Shown here: positions 1 through 6,878 of the stretch, in pieces
How the letters are laid out: each line of letters opens with the position of its first letter
Numbering within the stretch: the first letter of the stretch is position 1
Assembly: GCF_001011035.1 (NCBI RefSeq)
Contig: NZ_CP011492.1
Coordinates: 6,379,447-6,443,446, forward strand
Source: Streptomyces sp. CNQ-509
Lineage (GTDB): Bacteria; Actinomycetota; Actinomycetes; Streptomycetales; Streptomycetaceae
DNA: 64,000 nt
Direction: 5' to 3'
Program-made: the position numbers and the translations under genes
The notes under the pieces: model-generated
The model's database searches: none
What the model was told of the DNA's origin: nothing
What the model saw: the letters and a program-made list of their open reading frames with translations, nothing else

Positions 1-836
1 ACGTAGTCCGCGCCCAGCTCGAGCTCCCCGCGCGCGTACAACTGCGCCATCCGCGCCGACGTGCCCGTGCCGCAGGGGGAGCGGTCGAACCAGCCCGGGT
101 GGATGACCATCGCGTTGCGCGCGTCCGCCGGGCCGCCCGCGGGCGGCGCCGTCAACTGGACGTGCTTGCAGCCCGAGATCCGGGGGTCCGCCGGGTGCAC
201 CGGCCTGTTCCGCTCGTTGACCGCGTCCATGATCGCCAGGCCCGCGGTGAGCATCCGCTCCTTCTCCGCCTTCGCGAACGGGATGCCCAGGCGCTCGATC
301 GGCAGGATGGCGTAGAAGTTGCCCCCGAACGCCATGTCGTACGTGACCCGCCCCAGGCCCGGTACCTCCACCGCCGCGTCCAGCTCCAGCGCGAACGACG
401 GCACGTTGCGGAACGACACCGACTCCGCCTTGCCGCCCGAGACCGTGACCCGGGCGGTCACCAGCCCCGCGGGCGTGTCGAGACGGACCTCCGTGACCGG
501 CTCGGTGACCGTGACCATCCCGGTCTCGACCAGCACCGAGGCCACCCCGATCGTGCCGTGCCCGCACATCGGCAGCAGCCCGGAGACCTCGATGTAGAGC
601 ACGCCGTAGTCGGCGTCCGGCCGGGTCGGCGGCTGGAGGATCGCGCCGCTCATCGCGGCGTGCCCGCGCGGCTCGTTCACCAGCAGTTGCCGGATGTCGT
701 CCAGGTGCTCGGCGAAGTACGCGCGGCGCTCGGCCATCGTGGCGCCCGGGACCACCCCGACGCCGCCGGTGATCACCCGGGTCGGCATGCCCTCGGTGTG
801 CGAGTCGACGGCCGTGAAGTAGCGGGAGGCGCGCAT
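1..836 (-). CDS. 4-hydroxyproline epimerase / proline racemase family (3' end cut by window)
   Basis: A pyridoxal-independent epimerase of the proline racemase family. In this setting it most likely interconverts trans-4-hydroxy-L-proline and cis-4-hydroxy-D-proline, the first step of hydroxyproline catabolism. Both catalytic cysteine motifs are visible, MCGHGTIG about residue 90 and DRSPCGTGTSA near the window edge, as is the N-terminal FTAVDSHTEGMPTR motif. About 279 codons are present and the C-terminus lies outside the window. The ATG start has only a weak ribosome site; it follows the stop of a 17-codon ORF by one base, so translational coupling is likely. The dehydrogenase subunits just upstream favour an epimerase over a plain proline racemase, but the substrate is inferred from context. 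Confidence 0.88.
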   Translation of the reverse strand, partial: MRASRYFTAVDSHTEGMPTRVITGGVGVVPGATMAERRAYFAEHLDDIRQLLVNEPRGHAAMSGAILQPPTRPDADYGVLYIEVSGLLPMCGHGTIGVASVLVETGMVTVTEPVTEVRLDTPAGLVTARVTVSGGKAESVSFRNVPSFALELDAAVEVPGLGRVTYDMAFGGNFYAILPIERLGIPFAKAEKERMLTAGLAIMDAVNERNRPVHPADPRISGCKHVQLTAPPAGGPADARNAMVIHPGWFDRSPCGTGTSARMAQLYARGELELGADY

Positions 837-837
837 G

Positions 838-891
838 TCACACCCCCGCCGGGTGGGCCGGGGCGGCTCTGTCCAGGGTGTCGTGCGGCAT
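838..891 (-). CDS. 17-codon ORF translationally coupled to the epimerase
   Basis: A short ORF (MPHDTLDRAAPAHPAGV) with the best ribosome-binding site in the neighbourhood (AAGGAGAG, four bases before ATG). Its stop is followed by one base and then the epimerase ATG (TGACATG). The epimerase has no comparable ribosome site of its own, so ribosomes probably load here and reinitiate. There is no proline run or other obvious attenuation sequence, although 3 of 17 residues are proline. It could be a coupling leader, a decayed N-terminus of the epimerase, or a tiny protein. I do not recognise a family. Confidence 0.45.
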   Translation of the reverse strand: MPHDTLDRAAPAHPAGV

Positions 892-932
892 GGCGCTCTC
901 CTTGAAAGGACGGTGTGGCGGTACGGGGACGG

Positions 933-2294
933 TCACGTTCCCGGCTCCGGGTCCGCGGGCGGCTCGGCCAGCTCGCCCAGCCGTACCGGCGACGCGATCG
1001 GGCGGCGCGCGAACGCCGCCGCGTCCGCCAGGCCCGTCAGGCAGGCGACGTTGGGGCCGCACACGCGGCCCTGGCACTGGCCGAGCCCCGCCCTGCTGAC
1101 CAGCTTCACGGCCCGGACCCCGAGCGCCTCGCGCTCCCGCACCGCGCGGCGCAGTTCGCCGTACGGGACCTCCTCGCAGCGGCACACCAGGGTGTCGTCG
1201 GCCAGCCAGGTGCGCCACCCGTCCGGCACCGGGTACGCCCGCGCCAGCGCGGCGGCGAACCCGCGTCCGGCCCGTACCCGGCGCAGCGCCGCCGCCGGGG
1301 GCGCCGGGCGGGCGCCGAGGAGCTTCGCGGCGGCGACGCCCGCGACCTCGCCCTCCGCGGCGGCGGGGCCGGCGCCGCCGACCCCCGTCAGCTCGCCCGC
1401 CGCGAACACCCCCGGCACCGAGGTGGCCTGCGCCGCGTCGACTGCGACGAACCCGCCGTCGAGCGCGCAGCCCGCGGCGAGGGCGGTCTCCACCTGCGGG
1501 ACGAACCCGAAGCCGACGCACACCGCGTCGGCCTCCACCCGCCGCTCGCTGCCCGGCACGATCTCCCAGCCGGAAGTGAGGCGCGCGGTGGTGACCGCCT
1601 CCACGCGGTCCGTGCCGTGCGCGGCGACGACGGCGGTGCGGCGCCGGTAGGGGATGCGGTGGCGGGCCAGGAGCGCGCCGTACCCGGCGAGTTCGCCGGA
1701 CTTGCGCCATCCGGCGACGGCGTCGGCGGGCCGGCGCAGCCAGGCCGTGACCGGCTCGGCGGCCTCCAGCACCCCGGCCACCCCGGCCCCGGCCGCCGTC
1801 AGCGACGCGGCGACCGGCAACAGGAAAGGACCGGTGCCCGCCACCAGGACCCGCTCGCCGACGCGCACGCCCTGCCCCTTCGCCAGCGCCTGCGCGGCGC
1901 CCGCGGTGTAGACGCCGGGCAGGTCCCAGCCGGGGAACGGCAGCGCCCTGTCGTACGCCCCGGTGGCCAGCACCAGCGCGCGGGTCGCCACGCTGCGCGC
2001 GGTACGGCCGGGGCCGTCGGCGGGGCCGGTGTGCAGGTGCACCCGGTGCCCGCCTTCCGGCACGGGCTCCAGCGCCCAGACGACGGTGTGCGGCAGATGC
2101 CCGACGCCGGGCGGCAGCGCGAACCGGTCGCGGCCCGCAAGGGAGTTCTGCCGGTGGTACTGGCCGCCGAGCGCCGCGCCGGAGTCCACGAGCAGGACGC
2201 GGACGCCGTGCCGGGCCGCGGCCCGGGCGGCGGCCATCCCGGCGGGGCCGCCGCCGATGACGACGACGGGCCCTTCCACCCGGGGCCCGCTCAC
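933..2294 (-). CDS. FAD/NAD(P)-binding oxidoreductase, D-hydroxyproline dehydrogenase alpha-type subunit
   Basis: A 453-residue flavoprotein. It opens with a Rossmann FAD motif (VVVIGGGPAG, residues 10-19) and has a second dinucleotide-binding region in the middle. Near the C-terminus it carries a BFD-like iron-sulfur motif with cysteines at about 371, 373, 407 and 412. This matches the subunit that passes electrons in heteromeric hydroxyproline/D-amino-acid dehydrogenases of the LhpB-LhpE-LhpF type. The GTG start overlaps the stop of the 2Fe-2S gene by four bases (GTGA); an earlier in-frame ATG would add 21 arginine-rich residues and is less likely. The product would oxidise cis-4-hydroxy-D-proline together with the two upstream-encoded subunits. 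Confidence 0.85.
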   Translation of the reverse strand: MSGPRVEGPVVVIGGGPAGMAAARAAARHGVRVLLVDSGAALGGQYHRQNSLAGRDRFALPPGVGHLPHTVVWALEPVPEGGHRVHLHTGPADGPGRTARSVATRALVLATGAYDRALPFPGWDLPGVYTAGAAQALAKGQGVRVGERVLVAGTGPFLLPVAASLTAAGAGVAGVLEAAEPVTAWLRRPADAVAGWRKSGELAGYGALLARHRIPYRRRTAVVAAHGTDRVEAVTTARLTSGWEIVPGSERRVEADAVCVGFGFVPQVETALAAGCALDGGFVAVDAAQATSVPGVFAAGELTGVGGAGPAAAEGEVAGVAAAKLLGARPAPPAAALRRVRAGRGFAAALARAYPVPDGWRTWLADDTLVCRCEEVPYGELRRAVREREALGVRAVKLVSRAGLGQCQGRVCGPNVACLTGLADAAAFARRPIASPVRLGELAEPPADPEPGT

Positions 2295-2680
2295 GCCGGC
2301 AGCTCCGCGCCGTCCTGGCTGCGGATGTCGTCGCCGTCGCGGACGAGGCGCTGGCATGCGCGGACGTCGGCGGCCCCGTTGACGACCACGAGGCAGTCGT
2401 GGCAGACGCCGATGCCGCAGAAGACGCCGCGCGGCCGGCCGCCGCCGCGGGTCGTGCGCCAGGACACCCGGCCGAGCGCCAGCAGCAGCCCGGCGACGGT
2501 CCGCCCCGCCTCGGTGACGAGTTCCTCCCCGTCGACCCGCACGCTCAACGGGTCCCCGCCCCGTCCCGCCGGGGCCGCGCCCGGACGCCGCTCACCGGCC
2601 CCCGCCGCACGGTCCGGCAACGGTCCTCCCGCACCGGCCCCGCCGCCGCGCCACGCCCGCCCCCGCCTACGCCGGTTCAT
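2291..2680 (-). CDS. (2Fe-2S)-binding subunit of the hydroxyproline dehydrogenase
   Basis: A small ferredoxin-like protein of 129 residues. The 2Fe-2S ligands are visible as C88, C93 and C96 (FCGIGVCHDC) with a fourth at C109. Residues 1-42 are Arg/Gly/Pro-rich and unlike the usual compact ~90-residue family member, so the true start may lie downstream, though I see no better start with a ribosome site. The gene overlaps the end of the upstream amine oxidase by 14 bases and the following FAD oxidoreductase by four. This is the gamma subunit of the three-gene dehydrogenase. Confidence 0.82.
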   Translation of the reverse strand: MNRRRRGRAWRGGGAGAGGPLPDRAAGAGERRPGAAPAGRGGDPLSVRVDGEELVTEAGRTVAGLLLALGRVSWRTTRGGGRPRGVFCGIGVCHDCLVVVNGAADVRACQRLVRDGDDIRSQDGAELPA

Positions 2681-3863
2681 CCGCCGCCTCCGCCTCCGCC
2701 ATGACTCCCGGCCGGTCCACCCGGAACGGCTCCGCGGGCACCTCGGGTGCCCGCCCCGTGAACAGGTCCGCCAGCAACTTCCCGGTGCCCGCCGCCAGCC
2801 CGATGCCCGCGCCCTCGTGGCCCGTGGCGTGCCAGAGCCCGGGGCGCCGCGGGTCCTCGCCGATCACCGGCAGGTGGTCGGGGACGTACGGCCGGAAGCC
2901 GCCGTACGCGCGGATCACCGGGACTCCGGCGAGCACGGGGAACAGCCCGGCCGCCTTGCGCGCCAGCTCGCGCAGCACCGCCACCCGCACCGTCTCGTCG
3001 AAGCCGGCCCGCTCCCGGCTGGAGCCGACGAGCACCGTCCCGGCACGTGTGGCCTCCACGACGGTCGACGTCTGCAGCGCCGCGGTGCCGCCGGCGACCG
3101 CGCCGACGTAGTCGGCGTCGTAGACCTTGTGGCGCACCGTGCCCGCCGGCACCGCGGCGGTGACGAGGACGAGACCGCGCCGCGGCAGTACCGCGACCGG
3201 CGCCCCCGCCGCCGCGGCGAACCGGCCGGCCCACGGGCCGCAGGCGTTGACGACCGCGCCGCACGGCACCGTGCCCCGGTCGGTGCGCACGCCGGTGACG
3301 GCGCCCCCGGCTCCGGTCTCGACCCCGCGCGCGGTGACACCGGCGCGCACCCGCCCGCCCCGCTCCCGTACCGCCGCCAGCAGCGCGGTCGTCGCGAGCA
3401 CCGGCTGCAACTGGCCGTCCTGCGGGTAGTGGACGGCCGCCGTGACGTCCACGGTGAGGTGCGGCTCCAGCGCCCCGGCCTCCGCGGGGGTCACCGGCTC
3501 CGCCCGGACGCCCGCGGTGCGCTGGGCCGCGGCGAAGTCCGCGAGCGCGCTCGCCGCCGCGGGCGCGGTGGCGACGACGAGGCCGCCCTTGGCCTCCCAC
3601 TCCGCCTCCGCGCGGCGCGGACCGAGCAGGTCGCGCAGTTCCGCGAGCAGAGGGGGCCAGCGGCGGCGGGAGCACTGGGCGAGGGCCAGTTCGGGTCCCG
3701 GCGCCTTGTCGGAGACCAGGACGTTGCCCTCACCCGCGGCGGTGGTGCCGCTCGCGGGGGCGCCGCGGTCGAGCACGGCCACCGAGAGCCCGGCGGCGGT
3801 CAGCGCCTCGGCGCAGGCCGCGCCGATCACGCCGGCGCCCACGACCACGACGTCGTACGCCAC
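2667..3863 (-). CDS. FAD-dependent amine oxidase (DadA/DAO-like), hydroxyproline dehydrogenase beta-type subunit
   Basis: A 398-residue FAD oxidase of the D-amino-acid oxidase/glycine oxidase fold. The N-terminal dinucleotide motif VVVVGAGVIG covers residues 5-14, and a C-terminal HATGHEGAGIGLAAGTG stretch is typical of the family's FAD contact. It is the likely catalytic subunit oxidising cis-4-hydroxy-D-proline to pyrroline-4-hydroxy-2-carboxylate, with electrons passed to the iron-sulfur partners. I chose the GTG at 3863 because GGAGG lies nine bases upstream; an in-frame upstream ATG would read through that site. It is first in a tightly overlapping operon, and a candidate operator lies immediately upstream. 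Confidence 0.85.
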   Translation of the reverse strand: MAYDVVVVGAGVIGAACAEALTAAGLSVAVLDRGAPASGTTAAGEGNVLVSDKAPGPELALAQCSRRRWPPLLAELRDLLGPRRAEAEWEAKGGLVVATAPAAASALADFAAAQRTAGVRAEPVTPAEAGALEPHLTVDVTAAVHYPQDGQLQPVLATTALLAAVRERGGRVRAGVTARGVETGAGGAVTGVRTDRGTVPCGAVVNACGPWAGRFAAAAGAPVAVLPRRGLVLVTAAVPAGTVRHKVYDADYVGAVAGGTAALQTSTVVEATRAGTVLVGSSRERAGFDETVRVAVLRELARKAAGLFPVLAGVPVIRAYGGFRPYVPDHLPVIGEDPRRPGLWHATGHEGAGIGLAAGTGKLLADLFTGRAPEVPAEPFRVDRPGVMAEAEAADEPA

Positions 3864-3877
3864 CTGCCGCCCACCTC

Positions 3878-3908
3878 CGTTCATTAAAACGAACGCCAAC
3901 GAGCGTAT
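3878..3908 (-). promoter_or_regulatory. Candidate operator/promoter of the hydroxyproline operon
   Basis: AT-richer patch directly before the operon. It has an inverted repeat, CGTTC at 3878-3882 and GAACG at 3891-3895 around an ATTAAAAC core, and the 10-mer ACGAGCGTAT at 3899-3908. The same 10-mer recurs at 4617-4626 upstream of the XRE-cupin regulator. A shared site in front of both units suggests binding by that regulator. This is inferred from sequence only. Confidence 0.4.
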
Positions 3909-3927
3909 GGAGGGCGCCGATCGGCGG

Positions 3928-4563
3928 TCAAGCCCCTGTTCCGGGGACGCGAGGTGCGTTCTGCCGCGGCGCCGGCACGGCGCACGAGGCGACCGGCGGG
4001 ACCGGGTGCGCGGCGGCCGGGTACTCCAGCATCAGCACCGAGAGCACCGGGCCCCCGACCGTCTCGTAGACGTGCGGGGCGGCGGCCGGGAAGCAGACGT
4101 AGTCGCCGGGGCCCAGCTCGTACGGTGCCTCCGGCGGGCCCACCCGGAGCCGCCCGGAGGTGACGACGACGTGCTCGCGCCCGGGGTGGCCCGCCGAGTG
4201 CTGCACCTCGCCGGGGCGCACCCGCTGGTCGTACAGCTCGACGACCGTGTCGGTGAGGTCCATCCGGCGCAGCATCCGCAGGTCGACCGCGTTGCTGCTG
4301 AGCACGTCGAGGCCCGCCGAGCGCACCAGCAGCACGTCGGGGTCCTCGCGCTCGGTGAGCAGCGAGGACACCGGCACCCCCAGAGCGTTCGACAAACTGA
4401 ACACCGTCTCGATGGTGGGGTTCCCGGTCCCGGACTCCAGTTGCGACAGCGTGCCCTTGGCGATCCCGGAGGCGCGCGCCAGCCCGGAGAGGGAGAGCCC
4501 CGCCCGGGCGCGCAGCGCCCGCAGGTTGGCCCCGAGCACCCGGCCTGCCTGTTCGCGTACCAC
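3928..4563 (-). CDS. XRE-family regulator with C-terminal cupin sensor domain
   Basis: A 211-residue transcription factor. Residues about 9-64 form a lambda-repressor-type helix-turn-helix (LSGLARASGIAKGTLSQLE); residues about 110-180 form a single cupin barrel (HSAGHPGREHVVV, ELGPGDYVCFPAAAPH) that would sense a small molecule. GTG start with AGGAGGT four bases upstream. It sits 64 bases upstream of the hydroxyproline dehydrogenase genes on the same strand and is the obvious candidate regulator of that operon, with hydroxyproline or a breakdown product as plausible ligand. The ligand is inferred, not shown. Confidence 0.85.
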   Translation of the reverse strand: MVREQAGRVLGANLRALRARAGLSLSGLARASGIAKGTLSQLESGTGNPTIETVFSLSNALGVPVSSLLTEREDPDVLLVRSAGLDVLSSNAVDLRMLRRMDLTDTVVELYDQRVRPGEVQHSAGHPGREHVVVTSGRLRVGPPEAPYELGPGDYVCFPAAAPHVYETVGGPVLSVLMLEYPAAAHPVPPVASCAVPAPRQNAPRVPGTGA

Positions 4564-4616
4564 CGGACCTCCTCGACAGTCGTGCGAGAGGCTACCCCGC
4601 GCCCGGCGAGGCGGCG

Positions 4617-4641
4617 ACGAGCGTATTGGCTATTCGCGTAT
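4617..4641. promoter_or_regulatory. Second copy of the ACGAGCGTAT motif, upstream of the XRE-cupin gene
   Basis: ACGAGCGTAT at 4617-4626 repeats the 10-mer found before the dehydrogenase operon. A further GCGTAT follows at 4636-4641, giving two GCGTAT half-sites 15 bases apart. It lies 54 bases upstream of the GTG of the regulator and could serve autoregulation. Confidence 0.35.
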
Positions 4642-4823
4642 CGTCGGTTTCATTGGTCGGCCCATTGACGCGGGATTTGACCCCAATTCCCCGTGGAATA
4701 GGGGCCGTTGTTACTCAGGGGTTGTCGTGTGCATGTCCTGGATGTTTTCATGGCCGACCGGACAGCGCGCGCACAATCCTTGATCCCCCCACATCCACCC
4801 CCCACCTGAAGAAGGAGACCAGG

Positions 4824-5942
4824 ATGGCAGCACATCCGGGTTTCGACCGCCGCGCCCTGCTGCGCGGCGGACTGACCGCCTCCGCGGCCGGTGCGCTCGG
4901 CCTCGGCGCTGCGGGGCTCGCACACGCCGCGCCCAGCTCAGCGACCCTGGCCGCGCCCGGCGCGGCCACCGCCCCGGCGCGCGGCGCCCGCGCGCTCGCG
5001 GCGCCCGAGCCGCGCATCTACGGCACCGCGGAATGGGGTGCCCGACCCCCGGCGACCGACATCGTCATCCTCGACCACGTGCCGACGTACATCGCCGTCC
5101 ACCACACCGCGGAACCGGGCAACAGCGAGGATTACTCGCTCGAACACGCCATGGAAATCTGCCGGTCCATCCAGAACTTCCACATGGACACCCAGGGGTG
5201 GGGCGACACCGGCCAGCAGTTCACCATCAGCCGCGGCGGATACTGCCTCGAAGGCCGGCACGAGAGCCTGGGCGTCGTGCGCGGCGGCACCCAGCACGTG
5301 CAGGGCGCCAATGTCGGCGGCCGCAACAGCGAGGTCATCGGCATCGAGAACGAGGGCCTCTACACCGACGTCGACGTGCCCACCGCGCTGTGGGACTCGC
5401 TCGTCGCGATGGTCGCCTGGATCGCCGGCCAGTACGGGCGGCCGGTCGAGAACATCCAGGGCCACCGCGACTTCAACTCCACCGAGTGCCCCGGCGACGT
5501 GCTCTACGCCCGCCTGCCGGAGCTGCGCGACGCGGTGGCCGGGGTGCTCGGCGCCCCGAAGCCCGAGCGGACCGCCGTCTGGCCGCTGCTGCGCCCCGGC
5601 GACAGCGGCCCCGTGGTGCGCGCGGCGCAGCACCTGCTGCGCGCCCGCGGGTTCACCGGGCTGCCCGCCGACGGGCTCTTCGGCCCGGAGACGAAGCGGG
5701 CCGTGGCCAAGCTCGCCGAGGAGGGCGGTGTCGAGCGGCACTCCTGCTCGGCGGAGTTCCACAAGCGCAACGACGAGACCGGCTATCTCGGCGCGGACAT
5801 CTGGCCGATGATCACCCCGCGCGGGCGCGCCGGGGCGGGCGGCGAGGTCGGGAAGGCCGTCGAGGCGCTGCTCGGCCGCGGGCGGCGGGCGCCGGCGGGC
5901 CGGGAGCTGGACGCGACGGTGTGGAAGCAGTTGCTGTCCTGA
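4824..5942 (+). CDS. Secreted N-acetylmuramoyl-L-alanine amidase (PGRP/amidase_2) with peptidoglycan-binding domain
   Basis: A 372-residue secreted wall hydrolase that would cleave the MurNAc-L-Ala bond. It starts with a Tat signal (FDRRALLRGGL, then an Ala/Gly-rich hydrophobic stretch ending AHA). The PGRP-type amidase domain spans about residues 65-250, with zinc-ligand motifs AVHHTAEP (near 92), GHRDF (near 214) and CPGD (near 222). A peptidoglycan-binding_1 domain follows (LRPGDSGPVVRAAQHLL, about 258-310). The ATG is chosen for AGAAGGAGACC directly upstream. A roughly 260-bp gap separates it from the divergent XRE-cupin gene. A hairpin terminator follows. Confidence 0.92.
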   Translation: MAAHPGFDRRALLRGGLTASAAGALGLGAAGLAHAAPSSATLAAPGAATAPARGARALAAPEPRIYGTAEWGARPPATDIVILDHVPTYIAVHHTAEPGNSEDYSLEHAMEICRSIQNFHMDTQGWGDTGQQFTISRGGYCLEGRHESLGVVRGGTQHVQGANVGGRNSEVIGIENEGLYTDVDVPTALWDSLVAMVAWIAGQYGRPVENIQGHRDFNSTECPGDVLYARLPELRDAVAGVLGAPKPERTAVWPLLRPGDSGPVVRAAQHLLRARGFTGLPADGLFGPETKRAVAKLAEEGGVERHSCSAEFHKRNDETGYLGADIWPMITPRGRAGAGGEVGKAVEALLGRGRRAPAGRELDATVWKQLLS

Positions 5943-5965
5943 GGGCCTGAGCACGTACGGAACGG

Positions 5966-6012
5966 CACCGGCGACCGCCGCGCCCCCCGAGGGCCCGCGA
6001 CGGTCGCCGGTG
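5966..6012. terminator. Bidirectional hairpin terminator
   Basis: Perfect 12-bp inverted repeat CACCGGCGACCG (5966-5977) and CGGTCGCCGGTG (6001-6012) between two convergent genes; the right arm ends one base before the lipoprotein stop. The 23-base loop is long. Confidence 0.6.
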
Positions 6013-6693
6013 TCAGCGGCGGCCCGCCACGAACGGGCGGAGCCGGTCGGCGAGCGCTTCGCTCGTCACCAACTGGAAGTCCGTGGCCGGATACAGGGCC
6101 GAGTCGGGGCACGTCTGCTGCGGGCTCGTCGTGCCGTCCAGGGCGAACTTCGTCACCGGCTCGCCGGTGGCGGCCTCGAAGACCCGGAAGACGTAGCGCG
6201 CGCTCTGCACGTCGACCACGCCGTCGCCCGTGTTGTGCGAGCCGCCGAGATAGGTGCAGGTGCCCACGGTGCGGCTGTCGTGGCTGTCGTCGTCGTACTG
6301 GCAGACCACGAGCTGGGTGTCGGTGTTCGCGAAGTCCGGCGTCCAGTCGCCCGGAAGCTGGGGCGGCTCGCTCTCGTCGACGGCGATGTCGTCCTTGAAG
6401 AGCACGGCCGGATGCGGCCCGGGGCCCTCGTATGCGGGCCCGCCGGGAAGGTACGGCTTCACCTTGCCGGCCTCGAACGGCCCGGTGAAGTCGCAGGCGT
6501 CCTCGCTGCTCGCCACCGTCTGCCGCGCCGGCGGCGGCGTACGCGGCAGCGGGTCGGGGGAAGCGGTCGGGTCCGCCTCCTTCCGCCCCTTCGCGTCACC
6601 GCCGTCATCGCCCCCGGTGCAGGCCGCGGTCCCCGCCAGCCCGGCGACCGCGGCCAGCACGAGCCCGGCCACGCCCCGTCGCGCACGTCCCAC
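6013..6693 (-). CDS. Putative lipoprotein, unknown function
   Basis: A 226-residue exported protein. The N-terminus has basic residues, a hydrophobic stretch (GLVLAAVAGLAG) and a plausible lipobox ending TAAC, followed by a Gly/Asp-rich linker typical of surface lipoproteins. The mature part has several cysteines (ACDFTG, LVVCQYDD, GTCTYLGG, QQTCPDS) that could form disulfides. I do not recognise the family; Streptomyces carry many such DUF3558-like lipoproteins. The GTG at 6693 is preferred for GGGAGGAG upstream; an ATG at 6726 would add 11 residues. Convergent with the amidase. Confidence 0.72.
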   Translation of the reverse strand: MGRARRGVAGLVLAAVAGLAGTAACTGGDDGGDAKGRKEADPTASPDPLPRTPPPARQTVASSEDACDFTGPFEAGKVKPYLPGGPAYEGPGPHPAVLFKDDIAVDESEPPQLPGDWTPDFANTDTQLVVCQYDDDSHDSRTVGTCTYLGGSHNTGDGVVDVQSARYVFRVFEAATGEPVTKFALDGTTSPQQTCPDSALYPATDFQLVTSEALADRLRPFVAGRR

Positions 6694-6878
6694 GATGCCG
6701 CTCCTCCCGCCACGATCCGCCCGCACGATAATGCCCCGGGCCCGGGACGGGTCCCCCCGTCACGAGGTGATTCGCGCGCACCTGCCGCCAAGGTCGACTA
6801 CGGCGGCTCTCCAGGTGGTTGGGTAGGGGTCGAGCAGTGCCGGGGGGACGTGTGCTCCGGTGCGGAAGGAGGAGTGCC

